A stretch of DNA of 39,720 bases, taken from NCBI GenBank assembly GCA_947166945.1, contig CAMVGH010000012.1, positions 1 to 39,720 on the forward strand, read 5' to 3'. The stretch's first letter is position 1, and each line of letters opens with the position of its first letter. Below are positions 7,597 through 15,397 of this stretch, in pieces. The notes below the pieces were generated by a model. It did no database searches. It had not been told where the DNA came from and saw only the letters and a list, made by a program, of their open reading frames with translations. This DNA comes from an uncultured Clostridia bacterium (lineage in GTDB: Bacteria > Bacillota > Clostridia > Oscillospirales > Ruminococcaceae). Position numbers and translations under genes: made by a program.

Positions 7597-10383
7597 TCAT
7601 TTTATCTTTTTAACAGCATGATTCTCGAGTTCTATAAAGTCTGTCTTAAGGACTTCCTCATTCCATATCCGGATAACATTCTGATCAAAAACATATTGAA
7701 TTTTTCTCATAATATTCGAGGTATCATACATATTTTGATCCATAACAATTTTGGGTATTGTTGGCAACATTGGCGTGCCTTTTTGTTCCTTATTAGATAA
7801 AATATACTTTTCTAACAATGGCAGTTTTCCTTTGTTTTTTGCTTCAAGGTATTTTTTAGATAAATCGGGTTCTTTGTCAGCTAAAAGGCTTTCAATATCA
7901 TCATATTTTAAACGCGCCAGCATATCCAAAGCCCAGTAAATTGTAATATCACCAAATCTTGGATCAATATGAATATGACTATAAAATGATATATCTATAA
8001 TACAACCGTGTACGCGCCCTTCTCCCCCGAATGATTTTACCTCTTTGGCGATGGCTTGTAATGTATTATAATATGGTGAAATAGCAGTTTTTACTTTTCG
8101 TCCGTATTCTTCCATATTATTGTAATAATAATCTATATCAGTGTTATCCATTTTTCGTCTACCTCCCCCGTTTAATAGACATAAGCTTCTTGTGCTTTTC
8201 AAAAGGAATAAATATGTGCCGCTACGCTTTAACGCATATATTTGTCCGGGACAATTACATCCTTCGCATTCAATGCCCATTCCTCTATTAAAATCAAGAT
8301 AATCCTGTAATGTGATTTTATGTATACCATCTTCGTAATACTTAAATGGGTCATACCAACCGGATAATGTGAATCCTTTTAATGACCATTTTTGAGGCTT
8401 ATATCCAATTTGATTATCGAACAATACGGTCGGCCCATTCTTCTCAATGATTGCATTATTATTGTGAGTATGACCATTTATATAGATCCAATTGGGATTA
8501 TATTGTTCATGGCTCCAATCACTCATAGGGTTATGAGTTAAAACGATAACCTTAAGATGTCCGGCACATCTAATCAACTTATCGTGTATTCTTCTAAATT
8601 TCTCTGTTTCCTCCCTATCTTCCTGTATAGTTTTTATTGTCGACCTGTAAATTCCTTTATCAGCATTATATACAGGGTTATATCCAGAAAATCCTGTTCC
8701 TCCTAAAATAATAAGTGATGATTTTTCACACAATTCTTTTAAATTCTCACATAAAGAAGTGTTTATCTGCTGTTCAGTAATAATACGAGAGCCACATCCC
8801 TTGTAAGTTATAAGAATGGAATTATGAAGATAAGTGATATGATTATTTCTGCCTGAAATAATATAGTCTTGCACAATTTCTTCAACATTCCTGCCATTAA
8901 AGCTAATATCGCTAACTGGATTACCGTCCCACAACTCATGATTTCCTAAAATTGAAATAATACGTCCTTTCCATTTTTCTGAAAGCCGCTGATAAAATAA
9001 TTCTGACAGTTCAATGCTATAAGAGACATCTCCCCCAATGAGAAGCATATTTGAAGTATCAACATTTTCACACATTTCATCTAATTTTAAGTCAATTGCA
9101 GATGAAATTTCAGAATAAGTTGAACTTATATTCATAGCAGATAACTGGTGTTCTAAGTGTAAATCACTTATATAATAAATCACCTTTTCATTTAAGTAAT
9201 TTGTTTCTTCCAATAAACGAATTTCATTTTTGCTCTTATTAACGGAAACAGCTTCATTGTCTGAAATGTCAGGAATTACACTTTCTACAGGAGTGATAGA
9301 TAACTTAGCTTCACTAGCTAAACCATCAGAAAATCCACTTTCCAATGGCGTGATAGATAATGAAGATTGATTAGACAAATAAAGAGACCTATGACTGGTC
9401 ATTCTATCATTTACCGCTGTATTGTATGCTTCGATTTTTTTCTCAATATAATTTCTACTTTCTTCTGACAGTTTATTTAATATACCTTCGGTAAAACCTC
9501 TATGATTTAATATTTCGTATGGAATTTTAACGAGAATACCCATATCACTAAATAATATATTAGGAATATTATTAAGAATACTTACTCCTTCTTCTAATAA
9601 AACAGACCTTTTATAAGAATAATCCGATGAAAACAAATCGGAATTAAACTTGTTGATTGCTGTTATACACATTTGACGAGTAATAAGCCTTTGTGGTATT
9701 ACTTTTATTACCTTGTAATTTTCTTCAAATGCGTCTTTATACATTTCTTCTGTAACATATTCCTCAGGTATCCATTCAATTGCCGACTTGTTATTTTTAT
9801 ACGCCATCATACATATATCTTTTGTTCGTTTATGGGCAGGAACAAATTCTAAAGTGAGCGGCTCACCGTTAATAGCAATATTTATTAATTCTTTTGTGAT
9901 AAATCTTTTGGGAATATCCCTCAAACTTTCCGGATTGTTTGTGACTGACATTTTGACCAAGTCTTTTGTAATAAGAACCTTAGGTACATAGCCGATTGGA
10001 TATTTATAATGTTTTCCGGTACAGTTATTGATCGCTTTTACTGCAAGATCAGCCGTAATATAGTCTGTATCTATATATGCTATAAGCGATCCGTCAACGT
10101 CTAAAGCAAATTCACATAATCTCTTTGTCTTATACTTGTCCGGTATATAGTAAAAAGAAGAGGGTTCTTGTAGTATTGCCTGTTCACAAAGATATTCGTC
10201 AATCAGTTTTCTTGACACAGATTTTATAGAATTCCCATCATGTTGAACAGCATATAATGCAAGTTCATAAGTCTGTTCTGCTTTAGGAATCCTTCTAAAG
10301 CAGAACTCCTTAGGGTTATTCATAAAAACTTCATATGGCGTTAATTCTCTTAATCCTAATTCATCTTCAAGTTTGTTCGACAT
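7597..10383 (-). CDS. Metallophosphoesterase with N-terminal DUF4116-like repeats
   Basis: 928 residues in two parts. Residues ~10-245 hold about six or more imperfect repeats of ~35-45 residues around the phrase IPxxxxTxELxxxAI (for example VPKVLITKDLVKMSV, IPKRFITKELINIAI, IPQRLITRQMCITAI), like DUF4116 repeats. After a linker with two short copies of LSITPxES, residues ~400-680 form a calcineurin-type metallophosphoesterase: DLHLEH, GGDVS, GNHELWD, LTHNP and GHTHNN are the five metal-site motifs. The C-terminal ~240 residues match nothing I recognise. No signal peptide or membrane segment is seen. AGAGGTGAT precedes the ATG and a promoter lies at 10405-10433. Substrate unknown; phosphodiester or nucleotide hydrolysis is the family activity. 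Confidence 0.75.
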   Translation of the reverse strand: MSNKLEDELGLRELTPYEVFMNNPKEFCFRRIPKAEQTYELALYAVQHDGNSIKSVSRKLIDEYLCEQAILQEPSSFYYIPDKYKTKRLCEFALDVDGSLIAYIDTDYITADLAVKAINNCTGKHYKYPIGYVPKVLITKDLVKMSVTNNPESLRDIPKRFITKELINIAINGEPLTLEFVPAHKRTKDICMMAYKNNKSAIEWIPEEYVTEEMYKDAFEENYKVIKVIPQRLITRQMCITAINKFNSDLFSSDYSYKRSVLLEEGVSILNNIPNILFSDMGILVKIPYEILNHRGFTEGILNKLSEESRNYIEKKIEAYNTAVNDRMTSHRSLYLSNQSSLSITPLESGFSDGLASEAKLSITPVESVIPDISDNEAVSVNKSKNEIRLLEETNYLNEKVIYYISDLHLEHQLSAMNISSTYSEISSAIDLKLDEMCENVDTSNMLLIGGDVSYSIELSELFYQRLSEKWKGRIISILGNHELWDGNPVSDISFNGRNVEEIVQDYIISGRNNHITYLHNSILITYKGCGSRIITEQQINTSLCENLKELCEKSSLIILGGTGFSGYNPVYNADKGIYRSTIKTIQEDREETEKFRRIHDKLIRCAGHLKVIVLTHNPMSDWSHEQYNPNWIYINGHTHNNNAIIEKNGPTVLFDNQIGYKPQKWSLKGFTLSGWYDPFKYYEDGIHKITLQDYLDFNRGMGIECEGCNCPGQIYALKRSGTYLFLLKSTRSLCLLNGGGRRKMDNTDIDYYYNNMEEYGRKVKTAISPYYNTLQAIAKEVKSFGGEGRVHGCIIDISFYSHIHIDPRFGDITIYWALDMLARLKYDDIESLLADKEPDLSKKYLEAKNKGKLPLLEKYILSNKEQKGTPMLPTIPKIVMDQNMYDTSNIMRKIQYVFDQNVIRIWNEEVLKTDFIELENHAVKKIK

Positions 10384-10404
10384 TGTAAATCACCTCTTTC
10401 TGCC

Positions 10405-10433
10405 ATTATAACACAATTATGTAATATTTACAA
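10405..10433 (-). promoter_or_regulatory. Promoter of the metallophosphoesterase gene
   Basis: Minus strand: TTGTAA (10428-10433), 17 nt, TATAAT (10405-10410). The 5' leader is about 20 nt and contains the Shine-Dalgarno AGAGGTGAT. Confidence 0.65.
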
Positions 10434-10440
10434 TAGAAAT

Positions 10441-10836
10441 CTGACAAAAATGATTTGTTGAAATGGTCAGTCACGGAGAGTAGCAAGCATATGATTTGAG
10501 TACTCAAACCAACTTTTTCGGCATTTTTCTTTCAGGAAATCTTGAAATTATTTTCAGAAAAAAAAAACACTGACGGCAGGAAGTGCGCACTTATATACCA
10601 CAGATGTGGTATCGTGCGGTTTCTGCGGAAACAAAAATGATCTCGCACTGCTGCTCGATGAAAAATCTCGCTCACTGATTTGAATAAAAAGCTGAAAAAG
10701 CAGAGAATCTTGAACAAGCTGATGAAAAATTTTCCCAAAAATCACTTTTCTACTAGCTTTATATGAATATATATTTTCTGACTTTAAAACCATGATTTTC
10801 CAATTAGTTGTCATATTTTTAGAAACAGTTGGCAAA
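10441..10836. other. Intergenic stretch with two tandem hairpins
   Basis: No convincing protein gene. At 10586-10618 an extended hairpin forms (outer CGCAC/GTGCG, inner ATACCAC/GTGGTAT, loop AGAT), directly followed by GTTTC-TGCG-GAAAC (10619-10632). ORFs here (minus 10532-10738 and 10554-10937) lack Shine-Dalgarno sites and look like chance. The rest shows nothing I can name. Confidence 0.4.
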
Positions 10837-10841
10837 ATATC

Positions 10842-11108
10842 TTGAATGTTGGCAAGTTTGTTGCTATAATTGAAGCAAGGAGATAAGGCTATGCAGCCAG
10901 TAATGATTAAATAATTATTACAAAGGGATTGAACCATAGAGTTTCAAATCACAGAGCGTTGAGTTTAGATCGAACACAACTGCTATCCAACAAGACTGTA
11001 TCGGAAAAGCCCAAAAGCTCGCACCAGAGATACTATAGCGTCCCGTAAATCAGCTATTTTCTCGTTCTTACATCAAAAATCCCTATGTGGCATCCACATA
11101 GGGATTTT
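10842..11108 (+). ncRNA. Possible small transcript with its own promoter and terminator
   Basis: Plus strand TTGAAT (10842-10847), 17 nt and TATAAT (10865-10870) form a good promoter. A strong hairpin with a 15-bp stem (11076-11090 with 11094-11108) closes the unit about 230 nt later. The only translatable item is a 7-codon ORF, MQPVMIK, preceded by AAGGAG. No longer protein follows. It could be a small RNA, a leader peptide left from a lost gene, or a decayed locus. Confidence 0.35.
11076..11108. terminator. Bidirectional terminator
   Basis: AAAATCCCTATGTGG (11076-11090) pairs perfectly with CCACATAGGGATTTT (11094-11108) around a 3-nt loop, and there are T-runs on both strands. It ends the kinase gene from the right and the possible small transcript from the left. 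Confidence 0.8.
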
Positions 11109-11176
11109 CTGTCTATGAACTTATATATGGCTTTACGCATATCGCTAACATTTCCGTAAATAGTAAATATTTCTTT

Positions 11177-11845
11177 TCACTTTATGATCGAGCGAAACTT
11201 TCTTTTACATATGCTGATAAGATCTGCCTTTACATCTTCTATGCTCTGATATCTTTCCCAGGGCAATTCAGCTGTACAGTTCTTTATTACCTTATACAGA
11301 CCGGGATCGTATCTGCGATTAAGTGTATCAACAGTCTGTCCGAAGGAATACACATCTGCCCTGCCGTCCACATAAATAACATTATACTGCTCCGGCGGAG
11401 AGTAGGAATCTGTACCGTTGAACCATACTTCAACAGGAAACCCGTTCGGAATACTTCTTACAGATTCAAAGTCCTTTATTATTACCTGACCATTACTGTC
11501 GATCACAAAGTCGCTCGGCTTGATATCAAGATGTATAATTCCTATTCTGTGAAGCTCTGATATTGCCTCGCATATCTTTACAAGCATAGGATAGAGTTCC
11601 TGTTCCGGCAGAACTGCGCCATTCAGAAAAGTCCCTTCAACATACTCCGACAGCAGATAGTTTCTGGAATAATCCAGTATATGAGCCGTGTGCGGAGGCT
11701 TGAACTTTGAGATCGTTTTAAAAGCCTCTGTGTCAAAATAGCCTTCTTTCAGATAGTACTTCTTACCTTTATCGTCAGTGAGAAGTGACCCTCTTCTGAT
11801 GATGTCATCGTACAATAATTTCCGGCTTACAAAATTGATATCCAT
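11177..11845 (-). CDS. Small Ser/Thr protein-kinase-like protein
   Basis: 222 residues, cytoplasmic, kinase domain only. HLDIKPSD (105-112) stands for the HRDLKPxN catalytic loop (Arg changed to Leu, Asn to Asp), KDFES (124-128) replaces DFG, and YSPPEQY marks the APE region. The N-lobe is short: the Gly-rich loop is not evident and YYLKEG may carry the ATP-site Lys. The changed HRD Arg and DFG Gly suggest weak or altered activity, possibly a partner of the larger kinase upstream. The ATG has AAGGAG 9 nt upstream, and that site can be hidden in a hairpin (see 11848-11909). Confidence 0.8.
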   Translation of the reverse strand: MDINFVSRKLLYDDIIRRGSLLTDDKGKKYYLKEGYFDTEAFKTISKFKPPHTAHILDYSRNYLLSEYVEGTFLNGAVLPEQELYPMLVKICEAISELHRIGIIHLDIKPSDFVIDSNGQVIIKDFESVRSIPNGFPVEVWFNGTDSYSPPEQYNVIYVDGRADVYSFGQTVDTLNRRYDPGLYKVIKNCTAELPWERYQSIEDVKADLISICKRKFRSIIK

Positions 11846-11847
11846 TT

Positions 11848-11909
11848 AAGTAATCTCCTTGATTGATTTATTATCTCTAAGCGTCTTTAAGCGTTATCAG
11901 AGATTACTT
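11848..11909 (-). promoter_or_regulatory. Hairpin that can hide the kinase Shine-Dalgarno
   Basis: In the 5' leader of the small kinase gene, AAGTAATCTC is followed downstream by GAGATTACTT (plus coordinates 11900-11909 and 11848-11857). The two form a perfect 10-bp stem that takes up most of the AAGGAG ribosome-binding site. A translation switch is possible. No known riboswitch class is recognised. Confidence 0.4.
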
Positions 11910-11929
11910 TTATGTTATATCATAAATAG

Positions 11930-11965
11930 AAAATCACAAGAATTTATAATAATTCTTGTGATTTT
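11930..11965. terminator. Bidirectional terminator after the large kinase gene
   Basis: AAAATCACAAGAATT (11930-11944) pairs with AATTCTTGTGATTTT (11951-11965) around a 6-nt loop. It separates the two kinase genes, so the second one probably has its own promoter. Confidence 0.75.
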
Positions 11966-11979
11966 TCAAAATGTTGGTA

Positions 11980-13347
11980 TTAGCCGGCTTCTATCTCAGA
12001 GAAACTCAGCTGGCACTGCGGAAACATACTGTTCTTTTCAGTATCTTCAACATACACCATGGATATATATCCGTTGTAAAGAGCCGGATCCGTGCATTTC
12101 CACTGCACTGTTCTTCCAAGTCTTGTGAAATTATCCTCAATCAGAGTACTTTCACCAAGCCATGCTGTTATGCTTTCAGCAAGGTCATAAGCTGTATCCT
12201 TATCGAGTTTTTCCCATATTACTTTCTTCACATGGTTCTTGTCATCAAAACTTGATATTCCTTCAGGAAGCTCAGGGAATCCTCCAGGAACAAAAGGCAG
12301 ATCAATCACTACGTTTTCTTCTGTAATTAATGATTCAGAAACAGTTTTCGGTTGAAAAGTAGTGGTTGTAGTTTCAGAAGCTGTTATAGTTTCCGATGTT
12401 GAAAGAAGCGTTGTAGTATCAGCAGTTTCAGGCTGTTCAATATTGCTGATCTGAGCAGTTGACGATTCCGAATAAAGTTCATCATTGGTTGTCCCATCAT
12501 CTGAAGTTGTTGTAGTTGCGATTATTTCAGAGATCTGAGTCGCAGGCACTTTGCTTATATCTGTTGATGCCGATGTTGTGATTTCAATGATATTAATAAC
12601 AGGCTCTGAAACAGAAATACTCTTGGTATTATTCAGAGGTATCAGAGTACCAACAAATACACCAGCACCAAAAACTGCTGCACAACAAACAATTATCGCC
12701 GTCCTATGCTTTCTGAATTTTAAGGCAATTTCTACCTGATCAACGCTTTTGTAACGCTTATCGGGATCGAAACGCATACACTTTTCTGCTACCTTGCGGA
12801 ACTTAGAACTTTCATATTTATCCCTCAGCAGCAGCTTTATTGTTACTCCCAAAGCATAGATGTCACTGCGTTCATCGGTCTGCGTGAATCCATACTGCTC
12901 AGGAGGGGCAAATCCGTCTGTGCCTATGAATGAAGTGTCTTTGTCAGCATCAGGCTTCTTTATTCTTGCAGCATCAAAATCAATTATTCTTATATGCCCG
13001 TCATTGGAAAGCATAATATTCGACGGCTTAATGTCACGATGTATTACTCCGGCGCTGTGCAATGCCGCAAGCCCTTTGCATATCTCGCATATCACTTCAA
13101 AGAGCTGTTCCTGCGGTATAGATATCTCTGATAACGGCTTTCCGGAGATGTATTCCATTATTACCTGCGATTCGGAATATGATTCAATCTTTGCTATGTA
13201 AGGAGAATCGATTTTTGATATTGCAGAAAGAGCCTCGGCGCTGAATTTCCCCGTTTTGCGGACATACTCATTTCCGTTTTCATCTGTTACAAGAGCTATC
13301 TCACCATGCTCCGATCTGTGCAGAACTTTTTCATCTGTGAATTCCAT
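11980..13347 (-). CDS. Membrane-bound Ser/Thr protein kinase with extracellular domain
   Basis: 455 residues. Residues ~5-210 are a kinase domain with VIHRDIKPSN (101-110), IIDFDAAR (121-128, DFD in place of DFG), FAPPEQYG (146-152) and SDIYALG (161-167). A single membrane segment follows at ~217-237. Residues ~240-345 are a Ser/Thr-rich, probably extracellular linker. The last ~100 residues form a small outer domain that I do not recognise. The layout is that of PknB/PrkC-type receptor kinases but without PASTA repeats. AGGGGGGGAG precedes the ATG. The gene is divergent from an XRE regulator and shares a control region with it (13372-13449). Confidence 0.88.
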   Translation of the reverse strand: MEFTDEKVLHRSEHGEIALVTDENGNEYVRKTGKFSAEALSAISKIDSPYIAKIESYSESQVIMEYISGKPLSEISIPQEQLFEVICEICKGLAALHSAGVIHRDIKPSNIMLSNDGHIRIIDFDAARIKKPDADKDTSFIGTDGFAPPEQYGFTQTDERSDIYALGVTIKLLLRDKYESSKFRKVAEKCMRFDPDKRYKSVDQVEIALKFRKHRTAIIVCCAAVFGAGVFVGTLIPLNNTKSISVSEPVINIIEITTSASTDISKVPATQISEIIATTTTSDDGTTNDELYSESSTAQISNIEQPETADTTTLLSTSETITASETTTTTFQPKTVSESLITEENVVIDLPFVPGGFPELPEGISSFDDKNHVKKVIWEKLDKDTAYDLAESITAWLGESTLIEDNFTRLGRTVQWKCTDPALYNGYISMVYVEDTEKNSMFPQCQLSFSEIEAG

Positions 13348-13371
13348 TGTCTCCCCCCCTGATACATTTGC

Positions 13372-13449
13372 ATTATATCATTTTCTGCAATAAAAGTCAA
13401 CTTTGTAAGCTGTCAGCTAATTGACATTGACTGTGATTCCATGTATAAT
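13372..13449. promoter_or_regulatory. Divergent promoters with shared palindrome
   Basis: Kinase promoter (minus): TTGACT (13395-13400), 17 nt, TATAAT (13372-13377). XRE promoter (plus): TTGACA (13421-13426), 17 nt, TATAAT (13444-13449). Between the two -35 boxes lies GTAAGCT-GTC-AGCTAA (13405-13420), an imperfect palindrome suited to a dimeric regulator. A better copy is at 16493-16509. Confidence 0.7.
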
Positions 13450-13465
13450 AAAACAGGGTGATATT

Positions 13466-13894
13466 ATGGCTGAAAAAACTACAGACGAACTTATGAACGA
13501 GATCAGGCAGACAAACGAGATCGAAACTTTTCTCAAAAAAAACAGTGCAGAGTTCCATGAGAAACCTCTGCACAAGTATCTGAATGATATTATTGACAGC
13601 TCCGGTGAATCCAAAGCTGATATTATTGCACGCAGCAGCCTGAATCGTATCTATGCTTATCAGATACTTTCCGGCAAGCGTCTTCCCTCCCGTGATAAGC
13701 TGTTGGCATTTGCGTTCGGTCTCAAACTCGGGCTCGATGATACTGACAGACTGCTGAAATATGCCGGATATTCTCCTTTGTATGCAAGGAACAAGCGTGA
13801 TGCTATTATTATTTCTGCTATCGACAAGAAAGGGAGTATCTTTACTGTTAATGAGATGCTATATGATAATAGGTTTAAGATATTGACTACATAA
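13466..13894 (+). CDS. XRE-family helix-turn-helix regulator
   Basis: 142 residues starting MAEKTTDELMNEIRQ. An earlier TTG start at 13421 would lie within the promoter's -35 box, so the ATG at 13466, with GGGTGAT upstream, is preferred. Residues ~45-105 hold an HTH (ESKADIIARSSLNRIYAYQI, then a PSRDKLLAFAFGL helix) of the Cro/CI type. The C-terminal part, NKRDAIIISAID, is commonly seen in small clostridial XRE proteins. Being divergent from the kinase gene with a shared palindrome, it may regulate both. The gene ends at a strong terminator (13898-13921). Confidence 0.8.
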   Translation: MAEKTTDELMNEIRQTNEIETFLKKNSAEFHEKPLHKYLNDIIDSSGESKADIIARSSLNRIYAYQILSGKRLPSRDKLLAFAFGLKLGLDDTDRLLKYAGYSPLYARNKRDAIIISAIDKKGSIFTVNEMLYDNRFKILTT

Positions 13895-13897
13895 AAC

Positions 13898-13926
13898 TGC
13901 CCGCAGTTTTATCTGCGGGCAACTTT
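13898..13926. terminator. Bidirectional terminator between XRE gene and RiPP cluster
   Basis: TGCCCGCAG (13898-13906) pairs with CTGCGGGCA (13913-13921). On the plus strand ACTTTTT follows; on the minus strand GTTTTA follows. It ends both the XRE gene and the RiPP-like operon. Confidence 0.8.
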
Positions 13927-13929
13927 TTC

Positions 13930-14106
13930 CTAATATGGATCTTCAGACCCGTCATTAGGTCCGCATTCACCCTCCGGACTACAATCCAGTCCATAATCCG
14001 GATGGCATTCACCCTCTGGGCTGCAACAATCCGACCAATCATCCGGATCACATTGCATAGTGGTGTTGCCTTCGAAGCAATCACTCAAACATTCAAATTC
14101 AAACAT
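13930..14106 (-). CDS. Candidate RiPP precursor peptide 2 (Cys/Asp/Pro-rich)
   Basis: 58 residues starting MFEFECLSDCFEG. The core half is dense in Cys, Asp, Glu, Pro and Gly with two copies of CSPEGEC and a CDPDDW motif, ending GPNDGSEDPY. It shares its start (MxEFxCL) and the order C-x-P-x-D-W, CSPE, C-x-PND with the peptide at 15398-15559. The start ATG at 14106 has GAGGT 5 nt upstream and lies 7 nt behind the maturase stop. An upstream ATG in the same frame would overlap the maturase and has no Shine-Dalgarno. No signal peptide. The likely role is a substrate for the radical SAM enzyme. I do not recognise the class. Confidence 0.7.
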   Translation of the reverse strand: MFEFECLSDCFEGNTTMQCDPDDWSDCCSPEGECHPDYGLDCSPEGECGPNDGSEDPY

Positions 14107-14113
14107 TTTTACC

Positions 14114-15340
14114 TCATTGCTTGTCATCATTAAGTATTTGAGATATAAAGCTGTTTTCATCTAGCCATTCTCCAATATATGGATCGTACGTGCAGTACCA
14201 CGGCTTGGCATAAACATCATCTGAAAGAGAGTCTGGTCTGCAATCAAAACAACAATATCTAAACTCGCAATCCTTACATCCTTCAACATGATCTTTACTA
14301 ATATTAAAAATTTTCGGTTTTACAACTTCTTCCAAATGTTTATTGTGTAAAGAACCATGCTTTATTCGTCTTTCCATAACGCATGGATATACATCAAGGT
14401 TATATGATATATACAGTCTGTGTGAAAAACAGTTGTGCCCTGATATTGTTTTATTAAACAGTTTCATATTGATAGGACGTTCAAAAGATTTCCTTGTAAT
14501 CAGCTTTCGCTTAAGCAGATTCGGATTTAACAGTTTAAGATTTGCTCTTCCTATCATACGGACAATATCCTTTTGAGGATTAATGGTAAATAAATCTGTG
14601 TTTTTGTTTCCTGTATCTACTCCGTCCATATATACGGTAGCAGTTCGGTATTTTATTTCATTTATCTTTAATAATTCTATACTATGTACTGTTTTTGAAA
14701 AAGAAGTCGGAATCCCGGTGACTTTATCATGCATTTCGGGGATATATGAGTAAATTGACAAGGCAATCTTAACATCATACTGCTTAAAGGTATCAATCCA
14801 ATTTTGGTTAATTAACGTTCCATTTGTAAATACTTCAATTCCTTGAAACAGCTTTGATGCATAATCTATCATACTTTTCAGCTTATCTCCGAGTACTAAT
14901 GGTTCTCCGCCTATAAACTGAATGTTTTTAACTCCATAATCATACAGCTCATCTGCAACGTATTTAAAATCTTCAACCGACATTTCACCTGTGCACTTGC
15001 TTGAAGCTTCATCGTAGCAATGTTTGCAAAACAGATTGCATCGTGTTGTAACCTCTATCCATACCATTGTAATGTCAGAATTATTTTTTTCAATATTTAT
15101 TTTGCCATCATTAAATTCTTTTTCCGACGTTTCTGTAATAATGCCGCAACTCATCAAGAAAGACAATGCGGTTTTCTCTGTTTCATTTAATTGTAATTGG
15201 CTTGAGTCTTTTCCTATAACATAGGATAAAAATTCTTCTTCAAGTCTTTGGTAATGGTATAACTTATTTGAGTTAAAATCATAAATACATGAATTCACTG
15301 CACCACTGCACATGAAAACATTTTTATTAAATGAAATCAT
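14114..15340 (-). CDS. Radical SAM/SPASM peptide maturase
   Basis: 408 residues from the ATG at 15340, which has AGGAG 9 nt upstream. The first ATG at 15373 lies inside a terminator stem and is rejected. The N-terminal ~90 residues look like a peptide-recognition (RRE-like or PqqD-like) part. The radical SAM motif CNLFCKHC gives C101, C105 and C108 for the [4Fe-4S] cluster, followed by QFIGGEPL. The C-terminal Cys-rich part (~355-383, GCKDCEF, CCFDCRPDS, YCTYDP) is a SPASM/twitch-like domain for extra clusters. Enzymes of this build install thioether, cyclophane or epimer modifications on ribosomal peptides. Two Cys-rich small peptides flank the gene, which supports that job. No transporter or protease lies nearby. 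Confidence 0.85.
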   Translation of the reverse strand: MISFNKNVFMCSGAVNSCIYDFNSNKLYHYQRLEEEFLSYVIGKDSSQLQLNETEKTALSFLMSCGIITETSEKEFNDGKINIEKNNSDITMVWIEVTTRCNLFCKHCYDEASSKCTGEMSVEDFKYVADELYDYGVKNIQFIGGEPLVLGDKLKSMIDYASKLFQGIEVFTNGTLINQNWIDTFKQYDVKIALSIYSYIPEMHDKVTGIPTSFSKTVHSIELLKINEIKYRTATVYMDGVDTGNKNTDLFTINPQKDIVRMIGRANLKLLNPNLLKRKLITRKSFERPINMKLFNKTISGHNCFSHRLYISYNLDVYPCVMERRIKHGSLHNKHLEEVVKPKIFNISKDHVEGCKDCEFRYCCFDCRPDSLSDDVYAKPWYCTYDPYIGEWLDENSFISQILNDDKQ

Positions 15341-15360
15341 TGTATTTGTCTCCTGTTTTG

Positions 15361-15395
15361 AAAAAATCTCCATGATTTTGTCATGGAGATTTTTT
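15361..15395. terminator. Strong hairpin between precursor 1 and the maturase
   Basis: AAAAAATCTCCATGA (15361-15375) pairs with TCATGGAGATTTTTT (15381-15395) around a 5-nt loop. On the minus strand the hairpin is followed by TTTTTTC. It lies in the middle of the operon, so partial read-through would give more precursor than enzyme, as is common in RiPP operons. Confidence 0.8.
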
Positions 15396-15397
15396 GA

